The notes: generated by a model from the sequence alone, not told the origin. A stretch of 64,000 nucleotides of DNA from Myrica gale (GCA_963930655.1 OZ005618.1:23782501-23846500); one strand, 5' to 3'. Shown: positions 12,871-25,325, counted from the stretch's first letter. Made by a program: numbers and translations.

Positions 12871-15800
12871 TCAGCGAAAACCATGATTGTAGTCATGGAA
12901 ATGGAAATTTTTGTAGACGAAGTGAGCCAACCATCTCGAAGATGCATAGCATAGCACTGCCAACAAAGCCATCGTGGTTCTAGCAGCTGCTGACATCATA
13001 CCCTGCTTGGCTGCAGCAAGAATCGCAATTGAAGCAATAGAGACAACTTGGAGAACAACTTCAAGAACATTGAGACCTTTATATGCAAGACTGCAACTGC
13101 GGCAGTTCACCACATGGGACCAGTACCTGCAAAACATTGTAAAATTTAGTTTCTATGAACTGTTTTTCAGAGTTGAGGCAACTAGTTCTAAGGATTACCA
13201 CCCACGAGGAGGAATGTGCATGTACTGATCAGACTAGGAACTTTTTGAATCTTCTAAAAGTTCTCAAATCATAACCATGATTTCCAGTTTTCTCCTCTGT
13301 CCACAAAGGAAAAGTAGTCTCAAGCTATTATAACGATTTCAAGGTGTAAGTTATCATTGATGTCACACCGTTTCACATGATATCTTGCTATCTTAAGGAT
13401 TACAGTTCTGTTGTTGTGACAAGAAACAGGTTTTAGCTTCAGCAAAGATCCATTGTATTTCTGTAAAAGATTCTCAAAATTTAAAACGAAAATAAACGAA
13501 GTAATTAAATGAAAGTAGCTTCCAATCTATAAGTCCATTGTATTTCTGAAATAGGTTGCATGAATTACCTATCCATCAGCTGTTCTTTGGGAGGTGTTGG
13601 GGGAAGAGCCCCAGTGTCCTTGCCTCTCCAATCAACTTGTCCACCAGCATACTTGTTTAACCATTTTCTGAATCCAACCACAAGGGCATCTGACTTTGTT
13701 GGCACAAAACAAGCTCTCTGCCAATTGGCAGGACCAACATCCATTATCTTACGCTCCTATAGACAGACTTCAAGAGTCAGATGTCACTAGCCAAGTACGA
13801 AACAAAGGGCATGTCCGATTCCTACATTTTTTTAGGATTTGCATCCTACTTTTTTTTACAAACCAAACATCACAAAACACACGTATTCCAATACAACACT
13901 TTATTACTTTTTTTACAAACAACAATCCATTTTAACAACTTTTACACGCATTTCAATACAACTTTAACATCACCTAAAAATTCTCAAAACATTCAACATC
14001 CTACAAATATTCTGAAAACGAACATGCCCTTGTTTTAGCGAGTGGTAGTGATAATGCATATAAAGAACTGCAGTCACAGCCAATTTGCTTTTCTTCTTGT
14101 AGGAGACAAGGCTACAGACCTACTACATTGGTGGGAAAATAAAACAAGTTACCTTTCACAGCATTGTGTAGTGGAAAAAGTGCAGAGACCAATTCCATCC
14201 TATCTACCAATAATTTCATTAGCCTGATATTAGTCATATTTCCCAAAGTGTCTAAGATTGGTAATTAGATGGTGCAATGTCTCAAAAATGGTACTTTATG
14301 GTGCAAAGTAGGGCTGCACAGAACCGGACCGGACCGGATTTATTAATTTAAATAATAAATATATTTATTAATTTTTTAATACAAACTTTAAACTCAGAAA
14401 ATAAAATCCCTAAGTCAAAACTATGCATTTTGACACTCTCCCTAGTCCCTTGAGTCCCTTCCGGTCCCCCTTCGAAATTAAGTCCTCATTTTCCCATGAT
14501 TTACAAAAAAAAAAAGTTAGGAAAAAAACTTAAAAAAAAATGAAAACCAGTTTGGACCGGTCCTTCATTTTAGGCACAACCGGAAATCCAGTCCGACCGG
14601 ATTCCTGTCCAAAAACCAGACCGGATTTTCGGTTGTGCAGCCCTAGTGCAAAGTGCAAAACCTATGGTAGTTCGTGGGTAAAAAGTGTATTTACCCTTTT
14701 AATTTTTGAGAGAAAAGGCCAGGAGGTTTCTTTTGTAAGGAAAATGGGTGCTATTTTTAGCCAGCCTTTTGGCTTTGGCTCAAGTTGTAAAGGGCATGTT
14801 AGGGGTGGATTAAGTCGTGTTTAAATCTTGCCAGTAACACAGCAAAGAGCAGAATCAAAATTTCCATGGCAGGTGTATTTTATTTCTTATTGGCATCAGT
14901 GCAAGTTGGGTTCATACTATATTGAAAGTAGAAAGCTCTTAGTAATCTGTCAGCATGGTCGATCTGGTGATCTTAAGTGACTCTGACACTAATAATCTAG
15001 ACTGAAAGCAACTTTGTAACAACAAAGAAGATGGAAATCACCTCTACGTGAAGAAGATACAAATCTGAATCTAGAATCAGGTTTTGTCCCACATGAAACA
15101 TCCATCGTGGCAAAACTTTATCAATCCAAACACCAAAGTTTCTTGGGAAGGTCCATATGAGTCTGCTATTACCTGGGCTCACTGGAACACAAATAAAAAC
15201 TAAGGCAAATTTCCGCTGCACTGCCATTTTCTGCATTAAACAAAATTTACACGAGTAGAAGTACTGAGGACACAAAAAACAAATAAAGAACTAAACAAGG
15301 ATTAAATGAATTATTCCCTCCTTTGAGTGAGAAACATAATATGCAAGCAAATTTATTACCCCTCGGGTTCCAGCTGATGATGCTGTTCCATTAGCTTGAT
15401 CCACCGGAGAGTAGTTATAAGCATAAAACACACAGGGGGGAATAAATTTGCTTCTGCTCGCTTCCTGATTTGCATCGAAGCCATTAATGTCTAACCTTTC
15501 AATCATCAATTCAAGCGGTCTGCCTCCCTCTCTATCAGCCTTCACTGTGAAGGCAACTCGATCTCAGTTACAAATTAAGAGAATTGGACATTATGACTGA
15601 GAAAAAAAAAGGATTATCTGAAAGTACTTATCTGTTTTTGGGTTGTTGAGTTCTCATTATTCCATAATGTGCATAGGGAACATGAGAAGGGTCCATAAGA
15701 TTCTCAATCAGTATCTCATAACTGAAAATGCAAAATCAATTCTACCAATCAGTGCCATTAAAGAGGAAACAGGTAAAAGAATACATTTAACAGCTAAAAA

Positions 15801-18051
15801 CAAAATCAGATATGCCTATAGTGATACATTCATTTGAATAGCTCTCAGATAATATTTTATGTCCAGTTTAGAGGGAGAAGAAGTTTTTTAGATCGGGCAA
15901 GAAGATATAATTTATTTTCATATTAGCCAAAATGAAAATAGAAAGCACTATCATTTGGAGTATCTAAATACAGTAGAAAACAGGTTTAAGTCAGAAGATA
16001 GTGGCAGAACATACCCATAAGGGATCTCTCTATTTGACATTGATTTTGTAAATGAAGGATCATCTAGTTCTGGGATGTAGGGGGGCTTTTGTTCTGTAAG
16101 AATATCTTTGTATTGAGGATTGCTGTTTGGCCAAAACCAAACAATGTCGTTCTGCACAGTACTTGGATAAACAGCTACACATGCTTTCTTGAATGAATTC
16201 ACCTGCATACTTATTCGGAAAGGTTAACGACCATCACATTGCTAGAGAGTTTCAATGTGAAGTGTGCACCACACTGTGAAAAATAAAATAAGAGCTTCAC
16301 TTCACTTTTCATAAACAACAATCCTCAATATACTAATTTCCAATTGAATAAAAAATCCATTTATTTTATATGCAGCAGTCGGCAATAGAGTGAAACAATC
16401 CAAATTGAGTCCATTCCTCACCAACTAATGCCGTGAACTAGATAATTGCTTCGTAATTGTTGATTTCTAATTTTAGCGCAAAATATAGGTCTTGAGATCC
16501 CAATACTTTCTAGTGGAATGAAGAAATACTGGGAGAGGGATAAGATCTATTGGTATCATCAGGGACACCTATTGATGTTCTTTCATGCGGCTGATTCTCA
16601 GTTGTCTAGTGCTTTCCAGAAAACAACCTCCCATCCCTCGAACCAGTTCTAGAGCAATTGATCTACTAAAAAGTCCTCGTCATTAAGAGTAACGGATCTA
16701 TAATAAGTGTTGAAATCAAATTAATTAACTGTCTTTTGAAGTTTTGAATAATGGAGGGACTGAGTTTAAGATCCTTTAGCTTATTGGATGCAAGATTTAC
16801 CGCATAACCCCATTTGCACTTGAAGGCTTGCTGAATACAACATTGGCATACCCTGTAACTTCTAGAATGTAAGAGAGTGCTTGAGAAAGTAAAAACTGGG
16901 GGCCATTCCTCGCAAGAATGAACTAGAACATTTGTCGCTAGAAATTATGAGAGTTGTACATTACATGAATCTTCATGCCTCCCAAATATTCAACAAAGCG
17001 ATGAGATTCTAAAAGATGAAGCATAAAAAATGTAACTATTAACCAGAAGATTAGATCCTTTTCATCTGGTCAAGAAACAATTTTCATTTTCATTTTAGAA
17101 AGTATGACAACAAGGAAGAGAATTAGCCATCAGAAAGAGCATATAAATGTTTACATCTTATCCTTACTAGAGACAACTGGATAGAAACAGCCTGTCCGTG
17201 TGAGTTGTGGTTCGGCTTTCATCGAAGTAAGCTTGCTTCTGTTATTCCTTAAGGTCATTGAAATAAGGACAAATGCAAGGATTTCTAGTACGTTAACAAT
17301 ACAAAGACCCTATTTCCAATCTTTACTTCAACTGATTGTGCCATGAAGGAAATGAGGCATAGGCAGGAATCAAATTAGAATCCTGCAGCGACCTAGTATG
17401 AGCTGAAAATATAACAGATGACAAGTTTTCCACCCATTTGACAAGAATCCTAATCAATTAATAGAAGACATGCAAAGCATTTACACAATGTTGAACTCAA
17501 ATTGCCAATCATTCGAGACTTATTACCGGAGGGCCATCAGGAGGTGCTTGAGGTATGAACTTGCAGTCACCAGAACCATTAAAACACCAACCATGGTACA
17601 CACACTGCAACCTGCCCCACTGATCAATCCTCCCTTCAGAGAGCGGGGCCAACCTATGAGGACACCTATCATCAAATACTTTCCAAGCAGACTCATTCCT
17701 ATCCCACCATACAACCACATCAAGACCCATCACTTTTTTTGCATGTGGCACCCTCTTGTCCAGGTCGCAGATCGGCATAACGGGGTACCACTGTGCATAC
17801 CAATCAAATTTGTCACCTTGACTCTGAGTTTCAAGCTCTGTGTCGGATACGTTTGTGGTTTCTGTTGATGAAGTGGATGATATGGTGCTAAAAACCTGGA
17901 ATTTTGGTTGTTTTTTGTCAGCTAATGAGAACGATGAACACGGTATTGAACTGAAATGAGAATTCAAGAGCTTTGGCTTTCCGAATTGGGTTCTTTTAAG
18001 TGCAGTTTGGATGTTAAGAGAAGGAAGGGAGGAAGCTTTCAGACATTCCAT
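12871..18051 (-). CDS. Chloroplast Rieske [2Fe-2S] oxygenase, PTC52/PAO family
   Basis: Seven exons on the minus strand: 18051-17527, 16202-16015, 15721-15633, 15544-15360, 15230-15042, 13756-13569 and 13126-12871. They total 1620 nt (539 aa). I start at the ATG at 18051; the longer reading upstream opens with GTG. Residues 1-60 are Ser-rich and look like a transit peptide. The Rieske pair is C130-x-H132 and C150-x-x-H153 ([17 protein letters not shown]). Exon 3 carries the mononuclear-iron region ([15 protein letters not shown]). The C-terminus has the CxxC (NCRSC) and two hydrophobic segments expected of PAO-type proteins. PTC52 is a thylakoid/envelope oxygenase reported to act on protochlorophyllide a; pheophorbide a oxygenase is the nearest relative. 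The donor after exon 3 is not GT: frame requires a break at GATAAG (15632). If that intron fails to splice, the reading ends a few codons later. TIC55 or PAO are less likely given the sequence match to PTC52. Confidence 0.88.
13805..14031. mobile_element. Small MITE with AAGGGCATGT termini, family unresolved
   Basis: AAGGGCATGTCCG at the left is matched in inverse by CGAACATGCCCTT at the right; the interior is AT-rich and non-coding. It lies in the same intron as the hAT MITE. No clear target duplication could be read, so superfamily assignment is open. Confidence 0.55.
14309..14645. mobile_element. hAT MITE, 337 bp, in an intron of the oxygenase gene
   Basis: The ends are near-perfect inverted repeats (TAGGGCTGCACAGAACCGG at the left; CCGGTT-rich inside and TGCAGCCCTA at the right). 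They are flanked by an identical 8-bp duplication, GTGCAAAG (14301-14308 and 14646-14653). An 8-bp target duplication with TAGGG termini is diagnostic of hAT. The centre is AT-rich with no coding capacity, so it is non-autonomous. Confidence 0.9.
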
Positions 18052-19062
18052 GGCTGCTTCTTTCACAGCTCAGCTTGAAAAGGTGAGAAATTTGGAGCTG
18101 TCGATTTTTAAGTTCAATATATATGAAGGAGGACAATGAAGCGTTCAGTTGGTGACTAAACTCAAGGCTCTGAATTGATGTTTTGGGGTAAGTAACTGAA
18201 GGCTCTGATTTGTCCAAGTAAACAAGTATGAAAATTTTGAATGGTGTTATTTGTAAAAGTTGAATTGCTGTCAAGGATAAGGTACTGGGATTAATGCGAA
18301 TGGCTGTGAATGAATGGGGCCCGCGTACAGCAACACAACATAGCAGCCCGTACTTTATCATCTAATTTTTATATTTATTTCACCAGACCAAAAAAAATTA
18401 TTTATTTAGTGTGAATTCTCGTCAAGACGCTCTAAGATTCTTTTGTTGTAGCTTCTACATATGGCTGCCAAGCTCTCTTCGAACACGAGATCAGACTCGA
18501 TCTGGTCGGAACAGAACACCCAACTAAGTGACTTACTCCTCAACTACTGTCTTCTCCCGTTATTATCTCAGTGACCCAAGTTTTTGGATCTCAAATTTAT
18601 TGCCTATGAATACTTATTTAATATTTTGGCCACGAATATAATCAACATTGTTACCCAGCTCAGCAAATCAAGCATCACCACCGCAATCTTAACAGGTTTG
18701 TTTGAGGGAACCAAATCAATCATCAACGCCATGACAATTGTCAAAAAGACGATGAAATTTTTTATAGCTTCCATCTGAAAATTCAATAAACAATTGATAC
18801 TCTTGTAATCAATAATCATGGTAATTTATAATTTGTTATTATAAGGATATTTTGTTCCTTCAGGTATATTTATAATTAGATAATACTGTACTGTGCACAA
18901 TTTTTAAAAATAAGTTCCTCGAAAACCATAGGTGGGAAAACTGTAAAATTATAGCTGACACTGAAAAATATAAATGTGATAACAATAAATAATATGTATT
19001 AGAAAATCAATTTTTAAGATTGCTTCATGATGATGTCAATAAATCACCACTGTGCTCAGAAG
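18052..19062. other. Upstream region of the oxygenase gene
   Basis: This region should hold the oxygenase promoter and leader. A 56-residue hydrophobic reading on the minus strand near 18600-18780 (MEAIKNFIVFLTIVMALMID) could encode two membrane spans. It has no recognised family and is left uncalled. Confidence 0.4.
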
Positions 19063-19067
19063 CTTGA

Positions 19068-19473
19068 TGAACCTGCAAGAATCCCCGAGGGGTGGCCTCG
19101 GATTAAGTCTCCGACGGCCAAGTTAGTGTCTAGAGAGAGAAAAAAAGAGTTTAGTCTTAGGGCCTATAAAACTTGAGGGCTCTAGAGAAGAATATTTGGT
19201 TCGTTATATAGGGAGGTGATAGAGTCATAAAGGGAGTCTTAAAGGTACGAGCTTCAAGACTCCTCATCTTACTTGGAGTCCTGAAGTCTCTAAGATCCTC
19301 ATCTGACTAGGAGTCTTGTTGTAGAGTTGTACTAGGAGAGCACCACCTGTGATTCAAATGACTATGAGGAGTCCTTGCGTGACCGAGCCTCCTGTAACGC
19401 GCGATCGGCCCTTCGGGGTTACTTAACCCGCGCCCCAGTAGTGTGGTCGGGACGGGTATTTCACGGCCTATCA
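19068..19473. mobile_element. Probable solo LTR, about 406 bp
   Basis: TGAACCTGCAAG at the left and GGCCTATCA at the right give TG...CA ends. The flanking five bases CTTGA and CTTCA differ at one position. The body has the phrase GGCCTCGGATTAAG followed by CTCCGACGGCC, typical of plant LTRs of gypsy or non-autonomous families. There is no coding region beside it. The imperfect target duplication suggests it is older than the other solo LTRs here. Confidence 0.5.
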
Positions 19474-19559
19474 CTTCATATACATAACAAGACTTAATTG
19501 AGATTCTATTTGTATTCGGAGAAGTATATTTCGAGGAACAATAAGGAACTACTTCTAAG

Positions 19560-19742
19560 GCTTTGTTTGTATAATAAAATTTTAACCACCTAAAATTTTA
19601 TCATCATTACAAAACACACTCTCTCCTCACTTTTTCATCAATTTTCATACATTCTTCACTCTTTTTACCAACTTTTTCATTCTCTCTCCTCATTTTTTCA
19701 TCAACCCCAATACCTAAAATTTTACTTCTCAAACACAGCTTA
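19560..19742. mobile_element. Tourist-like MITE, about 180 bp
   Basis: GGCTTTGTTTGTAT at the left and CAAACACAGCT at the right are inverted, with TAA on both sides. The interior is pyrimidine-rich (CTCTCTCCTCA repeats). The surrounding sequence is itself duplicated: ATTGAGATTCTATTT followed by GTATATTTC occurs at about 19496 and again at about 19756. Confidence 0.55.
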
Positions 19743-19899
19743 AGATTGCTTCATTTATTGAGATTCTATTTATATTCGGAGAAGTATATTTCTATTATGC
19801 CTAGTTTTTTCAGACTTATTAATCAAAATAAATATTAGGTATTAGAAAGATTGCTTCATTTAGTGATATAAATAATTAGACTTACCGTGGATCTCACGC

Positions 19900-20440
19900 A
19901 CCTGCCCTCTTTGTGTTGATGTTGGGTTGTTTCGTGCGGCTTTTACGACAGCCTTTGGGTTTTTGTTGTTGTGTGTTTAGTTTAGTTGTTGTTGCTAATA
20001 ATTTCGTTTCTCTGTTTTTTGTGGGGTGGAGCTCGCGGTGTCCTTGTTTAGGCAGCTCTTTGCAGCAACTAACCGGTTGGCTAGTTTCTTACTGAAGTGG
20101 CTGCTTGGCAGGGTTTGGTTCTCCTTGTTTTTGTCCCATGCGTTGGTGTTGTTTTGGTTGAGTGTCTGGGGTTGTTGGAGTATGTCTCCTCCGTTTGTGG
20201 AGGCGTGTAGTTCGGGTTTGTGGACCCGTTTCAAAATTATGGGTCTTTTGGCCCCGTTGTATGCGGCCTTTCTGGCTAGCAGGAATCCGGCCTTTGTGGC
20301 CGTTTGTTATATGGCCCTCCTGGCCTTTCTCTTTGCTCTTATGGGTTCTATACCCTTGTTCAATACTACTGGCCTTAGGTGCTTGATTGTATGCGGCACG
20401 AATGTAATTGTTGCAGTGAAATGAGATGAAATTTCACATT
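19900..20440 (+). mobile_element. Possible LINE 3'-end remnant
   Basis: The strand is strongly T/G-rich, with TTTTTGTT/TGGTT runs and repeated CCTTTNTGGC words. It ends in a short A-rich tail region (GAAATGAGATGAAATTTCAC). This composition is typical of plant L1 3' ends. The open reading across it translates only to hydrophobic, Trp/Leu-rich sequence with no recognised domain. Assignment rests on composition alone. Confidence 0.3.
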
Positions 20441-20443
20441 TAC

Positions 20444-20970
20444 CTAGGGAAAAAAAAAGTACTCTATGAAGTCAACATCTGGACTAGTTGGAGGACCTCG
20501 TGCAGGAACTTCCCCAACTTCTGGATCTTCGGGAGTCATCCTAGTTGGACTCAAAGCGGCAGAAGTCTCATCAATTCTTGGAGGACCCTGGCCAGCTTCT
20601 AGGGAACTCCTAATTGGCCTGTTAACAACGGAACCTGGCAAAGTGCCATCAGCACCTGGACTCTCAGCTGGGATCATCATAGCATCCGGAATTCCATTAA
20701 AACTTGGAGCACCTGGACTCTCAGTTGGGCTAATCATGGCATCCGGAATCCCATTAATACTTGAAGCCCCTTGCCCAGCGGCTACTGAATACATTGTTGG
20801 GCCACTCACGACAGGAAGTGGAAAGGCGTCATCACCACCCGTTAGACTCGGAGTAGGAGCCGCAATTACTGCATCATCCGAGTCTGGCACAATCCTAATT
20901 CTCTCAATCCTCTGCAATCCATTACAAAATCAAACTACCATGAGATTAAATATAGTATCTTACTTACAGA
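20444..20970 (-). pseudogene. Unidentified coding-like block with a probable intron
   Basis: On the minus strand an acceptor at about 20917 (GGATTGCAG before AGGATTGAG) opens a reading of about 155 residues. It is acidic and rich in Pro, Ser and Gly, and includes a near-duplicated unit (INGIPDAMISPTESPGAP, then FNGIPDAMMIPAESPGAD). A strong donor (CTGTAAGTAAG) lies about 50 nt upstream, so a short intron is likely. The reading ends in a T-run and a stop at 20444. I do not recognise the protein. It may be the tail of a gene fragment or part of a transposon-carried exon. No upstream exon could be extended with confidence. Confidence 0.3.
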
Positions 20971-21255
20971 AACAAAAGTAGGATTGAAGAATGATTCTGT
21001 GCAAGTATGCACTCATGAACTAGAACATGAACATTGGGAAAAGATTCTATTCAAAGATAAATTCTAAGAAATTCAAAGCGGTCCAGATTTTCCCAAATAA
21101 ATCGTTAAAATTTTGAGGTGGTTAAAAAATTTTAGAAAGTTTCATGAGTCTTTGGTAGATAATTACATACCTCAAGAGAATATATTTAAAAAATTTCTCT
21201 TACTATATAATTTTTTCATGGGCCTCACTACTCGACGGACAGCAGAAAAACTACA

Positions 21256-24044
21256 TCTCAATCAATATCTCAGAACTGAAAATGCAAAATCAATACTGCC
21301 AATTTCATGCCATTGAAGAGGAAACAGGTAAAAGAATACATTTAACAGCTAAAAACAATATCAGATATGCCCACAGTGATACATTCATTTGACTAGCTCT
21401 CAGATAATATTTTATGTCCAGTTTAGAGGAAGAAGAAACTTTTTAGATCAGGCAAGAAGATATAATTTATTTTCATGTTAACCAATATGAAAATAGAAAT
21501 CACTAACATTTGGAGTTTCTAAATGTTACGACAATTTTAATTGGCATCACGTGACTCATAGTAAAAGGGGTATCTTTGTAATATGTAATGCTTCTAGAAA
21601 TAGGAATTGATGTGCTGCACCGTGGGTTATGATGAAGGCCTCATTAAGGGCAATTATGACTTTTCCTATGCATCTAAAAGACTTGAGAAAGAAAGCTTAA
21701 AGCTGATCTGCATCTCACGGGTGAAAAGTTTTTTTGAATAACAGAGTACTGTTGGGGTTTTTCTTCGAGAGCTTTCCATTTTCTCTGGTTTCCAAGATTC
21801 GGTGATATTCAAGATTTGTAGATTTCTTGTGCTGATCTGAAATGCCTTCCACGTGACGATGAAGATCTAATTACATGAAGAGTTCAATGTGTTGATTGAT
21901 TGGAAGATCAAGGAGTTAAAGATCACCGGAGTTTTCCCCCAAATCCGATTTTGTGAAGATCAGAGATTCAGAAGTTCTGAATCATTGAGGCTGAAGGTTT
22001 CAGCCTTGGCCCAAGATTGCACAAGGTTTGTGCTTGAAGATCTGTTGCCGTTTCGAGATTGTGGCTTCCATATTCAACATAGAGGTTTTATGTTTGAGGT
22101 GTGATTCGGTTTGGTAAACTGAGATTGATTCAAGGGTTGGTTGATTAGGCTAGGTTAGTCTTGTATAGATCACCTTGTAACCTTTGGAAGCTAGTGGATT
22201 CGAACGGCCTACGGGCCCGGAGAGTTTTTCTCCTTAAGGAAGTTCCTTAGGGAGTTTTCTCTTCGTAACCATTTCTTGTGTTACATCTTTATCACTGTTT
22301 TCTTGCTTTGATTAATTGATAGTTTACTAACCAATTGTTTCTTTGTGTTGTGAGGATTCCACTGTGATATTTGGTGAATATCATCACTGATTCGGTTGGT
22401 AAGAATTCATTGTGGTTTACTGATTCAAGGTTTAGATAAGCTACTGATTGTGTTTCGGTTGTACAAGATTAATCTAAAAAAAATATTGATTCTGTCCAGT
22501 ATAGTCTCTTCGGAGTCACTTGAGGTATCTTCAGTTATCTTTGTTTTTCAGATTTGTATAGCTACTGTTTATCTATTCTTTGTTCATATCTGATTTGTAA
22601 TAAGATAGTAGATTCTTGATAAAGATTAATTGTGTTTAATTTTTCAGAGAATAGGTTGTGGTTTGAAAAAGGAAATTGTTGTTGGATATAAATTTTAGTA
22701 TACCTATTCACCCCCCCTCTAGGTATTTTCCGCACATTTGGGTCTAAATTAGGTTGTTCACTAAATACAGTAGAAAACAGGTTTAAGTCAGAAGATAGTG
22801 GCAGAACATACCCATAAGGGATCTCTCTATTTGACATTGATTTTGTAAATGAAGGATCATCTAGTTCTGGGATGCAGGGAGGCTTTTGTTCTGTAAGAAT
22901 ATCTTTGTATTCAGGATCGCTGTTTGGCCAAAACCAAACAATGTCGTTCTGCACAGTACTTGGATAAACAGCTACACATGCTTTCTTGAATGAATTCACC
23001 TGCATACTTATTCGGAAAGGTTAACGACCATCACATTGCTAGAGAATTTCAATGTGGAGTGTGCACCGCATTGCGAAAAACAAAAGAAGAGCTTTCACTT
23101 CACCTTTCATAAACAACAATCCGCAATATACTAATTTCCAATTGAATAGAAAATCCATTTATTTTATATGCAGCAGTCGGCAATCGAGTGGAACAATCCA
23201 AATTGATTCCATTCCTCACCAACTAATGCGGTGATCTAGATAATTGCTTCATAATTGTTGATTTCTAATTTTAGCTCAAAATATAGGTCTTGAGATCCCA
23301 ATACTACAAATCTCGTGGAATGAAGAAATACTGGGAGAGGGATAAGATCTATTGGTATCATCAGGGACACCTATTGATGTTCTTTCATGCGGCTGATTCT
23401 CAGTTGTCTAGTGCTTTCCAGAAAACAACCTCCCATCCCTCAGCCCAATTCTGGAGTAATTGATCTACTATAAAGTCCTCGTCATTAAGAGTAACGGATC
23501 TATCATAAGTGTTGAAATCAAATTAACTAATTGTCTTTTGAAGTTTTGAATAATGGAAGGACTGAGTTTAAGATCCTTTGGCTTATTGGATGCAAGATTT
23601 ACCGCATAACCCCATATGCACTTGAAGGCTTGCTGAATACAACATTGGCAAAACCTGTAACTTCTAGAATGTAAGAGAGTGCTTGAGAAAGTAAAAAATG
23701 GGGGCCATTCCTCTCAAGAATGAACTAGAACATTTGTCGCTAGAAATTATAAGAGTTGTACATTACATGAATCTTCATGCCTCCCAAACATTCAACGTAC
23801 AAAGCGATGAGATTCTAAAAGATGAAGCAGAAAAAATGTAACTGTTAACCAGAAAAGATTAGATCCTTTTCATCTGATCGATACTAGAGGCAGAGAATTA
23901 GCCATCAGAAAGAGCATATAAATGTTTACATCTTATCCTTACTAAAGGCAACTGGATAGAAAGACTCTGTCCGTGTGAGTTGTGGTTCGGCTTTCATCGA
24001 AGTAAGCTTGCTTCTGTTATTCCTTAAAGGTCATTGAAATAAGG
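21256..24044 (-). pseudogene. Partial duplicate of the oxygenase gene (part of exon 3, exon 2, flanking introns)
   Basis: This block repeats 15703-17268 in the same orientation. It begins inside exon 3, includes all of exon 2 (at about 22818-23003), and ends inside intron 1. It lacks exons 1 and 4-7, so it cannot make the enzyme. By eye the exon-2 copy differs from the parent at only a few bases, with three residue changes (N to D, Q to E, Y to C). A stretch near 23880 is shortened relative to the parent. The copy is interrupted by a 1237-bp solo LTR that is absent from the parent, so duplication came first. Confidence 0.9.
21524..22760. mobile_element. Solo LTR, 1237 bp, copia-type, inside the duplicated oxygenase fragment
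   Basis: The ends are TGTTACGA and GTTGTTCA, flanked by the identical 5-bp CTAAA (21519-21523 and 22761-22765). The parental sequence at 15966 gives the empty site, which fixes the boundaries. Near the 3' end it carries TATTCACCCCCCCTCTAGG, a phrase common in plant Ty1/copia LTRs. There is no internal domain, so it is a solo LTR. The exact target repeat and near-identity of the host duplication suggest a fairly recent insertion. Confidence 0.9.
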
Positions 24045-24649
24045 GGTTAGTTTGCATGTTTATGGTGTTGTTAGTATTTTGATGTTTTAGGTTAGTAACA
24101 TGCAATTCTTTGATCTGGAACTCTTCATCAGGTTGATTATGTGCTAGAGGAATGATTAATTTGGTTAATTGTTGAAGGATTTTGAAGAATTGAAGAAATC
24201 GTGGAGATTATGTCTTTTTACCCCTTTGAAGAATTTATGATAATTTTTGTGTATTTATTTTGCATGTCACGGTTTTTAGATTCTAAAGAGGTATTAGAAG
24301 CATATAGGATTGATTAATGATTTACGTAGAAATTAGAAGATTTGCTTAATTAGGTCAAAACTAACCAATTTTAGCTTGTTTTATGTTTATGGATTTTTAT
24401 TATATATTAAATGACCTTTTTTTTATTATCAGTATGATTTTTTTTTCTTTAAAAGGCTGTGCCATCCAAACAGGGGCTAAGAAAAAGAAAAATTTTGCTA
24501 GCCAAAATATGCTTTTCTATATATATTCGGTGGAAAAAAGCTTAGCATATCCAATTACCCAAAAATCCAACATGTGACAAATATTCAATTTTTTATTATT
24601 TCATTGAAGTATTCGAGTTATGTTATTTACTAACGGCTTGGATAAAACA

Positions 24650-25056
24650 TAATGCGGAAAATATATTTTTCATCCATAAATTGTCGAGTCTGTTATACAT
24701 TACACTTTAAACTATCAATTTCGACACAATACATCCTCTCATTACTAATGTTATACATTTTCTACCATAAATTACTCGTTTTGACACATTGTACCTTTCA
24801 ACTACTAATGTATACACTTTGCACCATTTTTCGATAATAATACTCTTGAAATTTAATGAATTGACAATAATATCTTCAATATATTTAAAGTGGGTCAATT
24901 ACATTATTGTCATTTTAGTTTAAAATTTTGATAAATAGTGTAGAGTGTCTAAAAATTAATAGCTAGAGCGTATAATGTCTTAAATATAATAATTTAACGT
25001 GTAAAGTGTAAAAATGATTATTTTGATAGTTCGTGAGTAGAAATGCATTTTCCATG
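24650..25056. mobile_element. Foldback MITE-like sequence
   Basis: GGAAAATATATTTTTCATCC at the left is loosely mirrored by GAGTAGAAATGCATTTTCC at the right, with several inverted internal words (TACACTTT against AAAGTGTA). The core is AT-rich and non-coding. No target duplication was established. Confidence 0.4.
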
Positions 25057-25325
25057 AAAAAAAAAATTACTATGTTGACATGGCAGCTGATCGTGCTTCA
25101 CCAGAATATGAAGTAAAGGTTAAACAAACTAGCGGCTAGCCGATGTAGACGATCCAACACCCCGACTTTGTTTTGGCTGCTAGCTAAAGCTTACAAGTTA
25201 CAACATGCTCTGAACGGACAGCTCTCTTCTGTATACTACTAGTATAGAATCCACAGGGAGGAAGAGTATCTGTGAAATCGAATTCCTTTCTGCTAAGACT
25301 CCTCTGAGATCTCCTATTTTCAACT

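Noticed and set aside
18052-18066. Start five codons earlier for the oxygenase gene
   Set aside because: The upstream start triplet is GTG; the ATG at 18051 gives a normal transit-peptide N-terminus.
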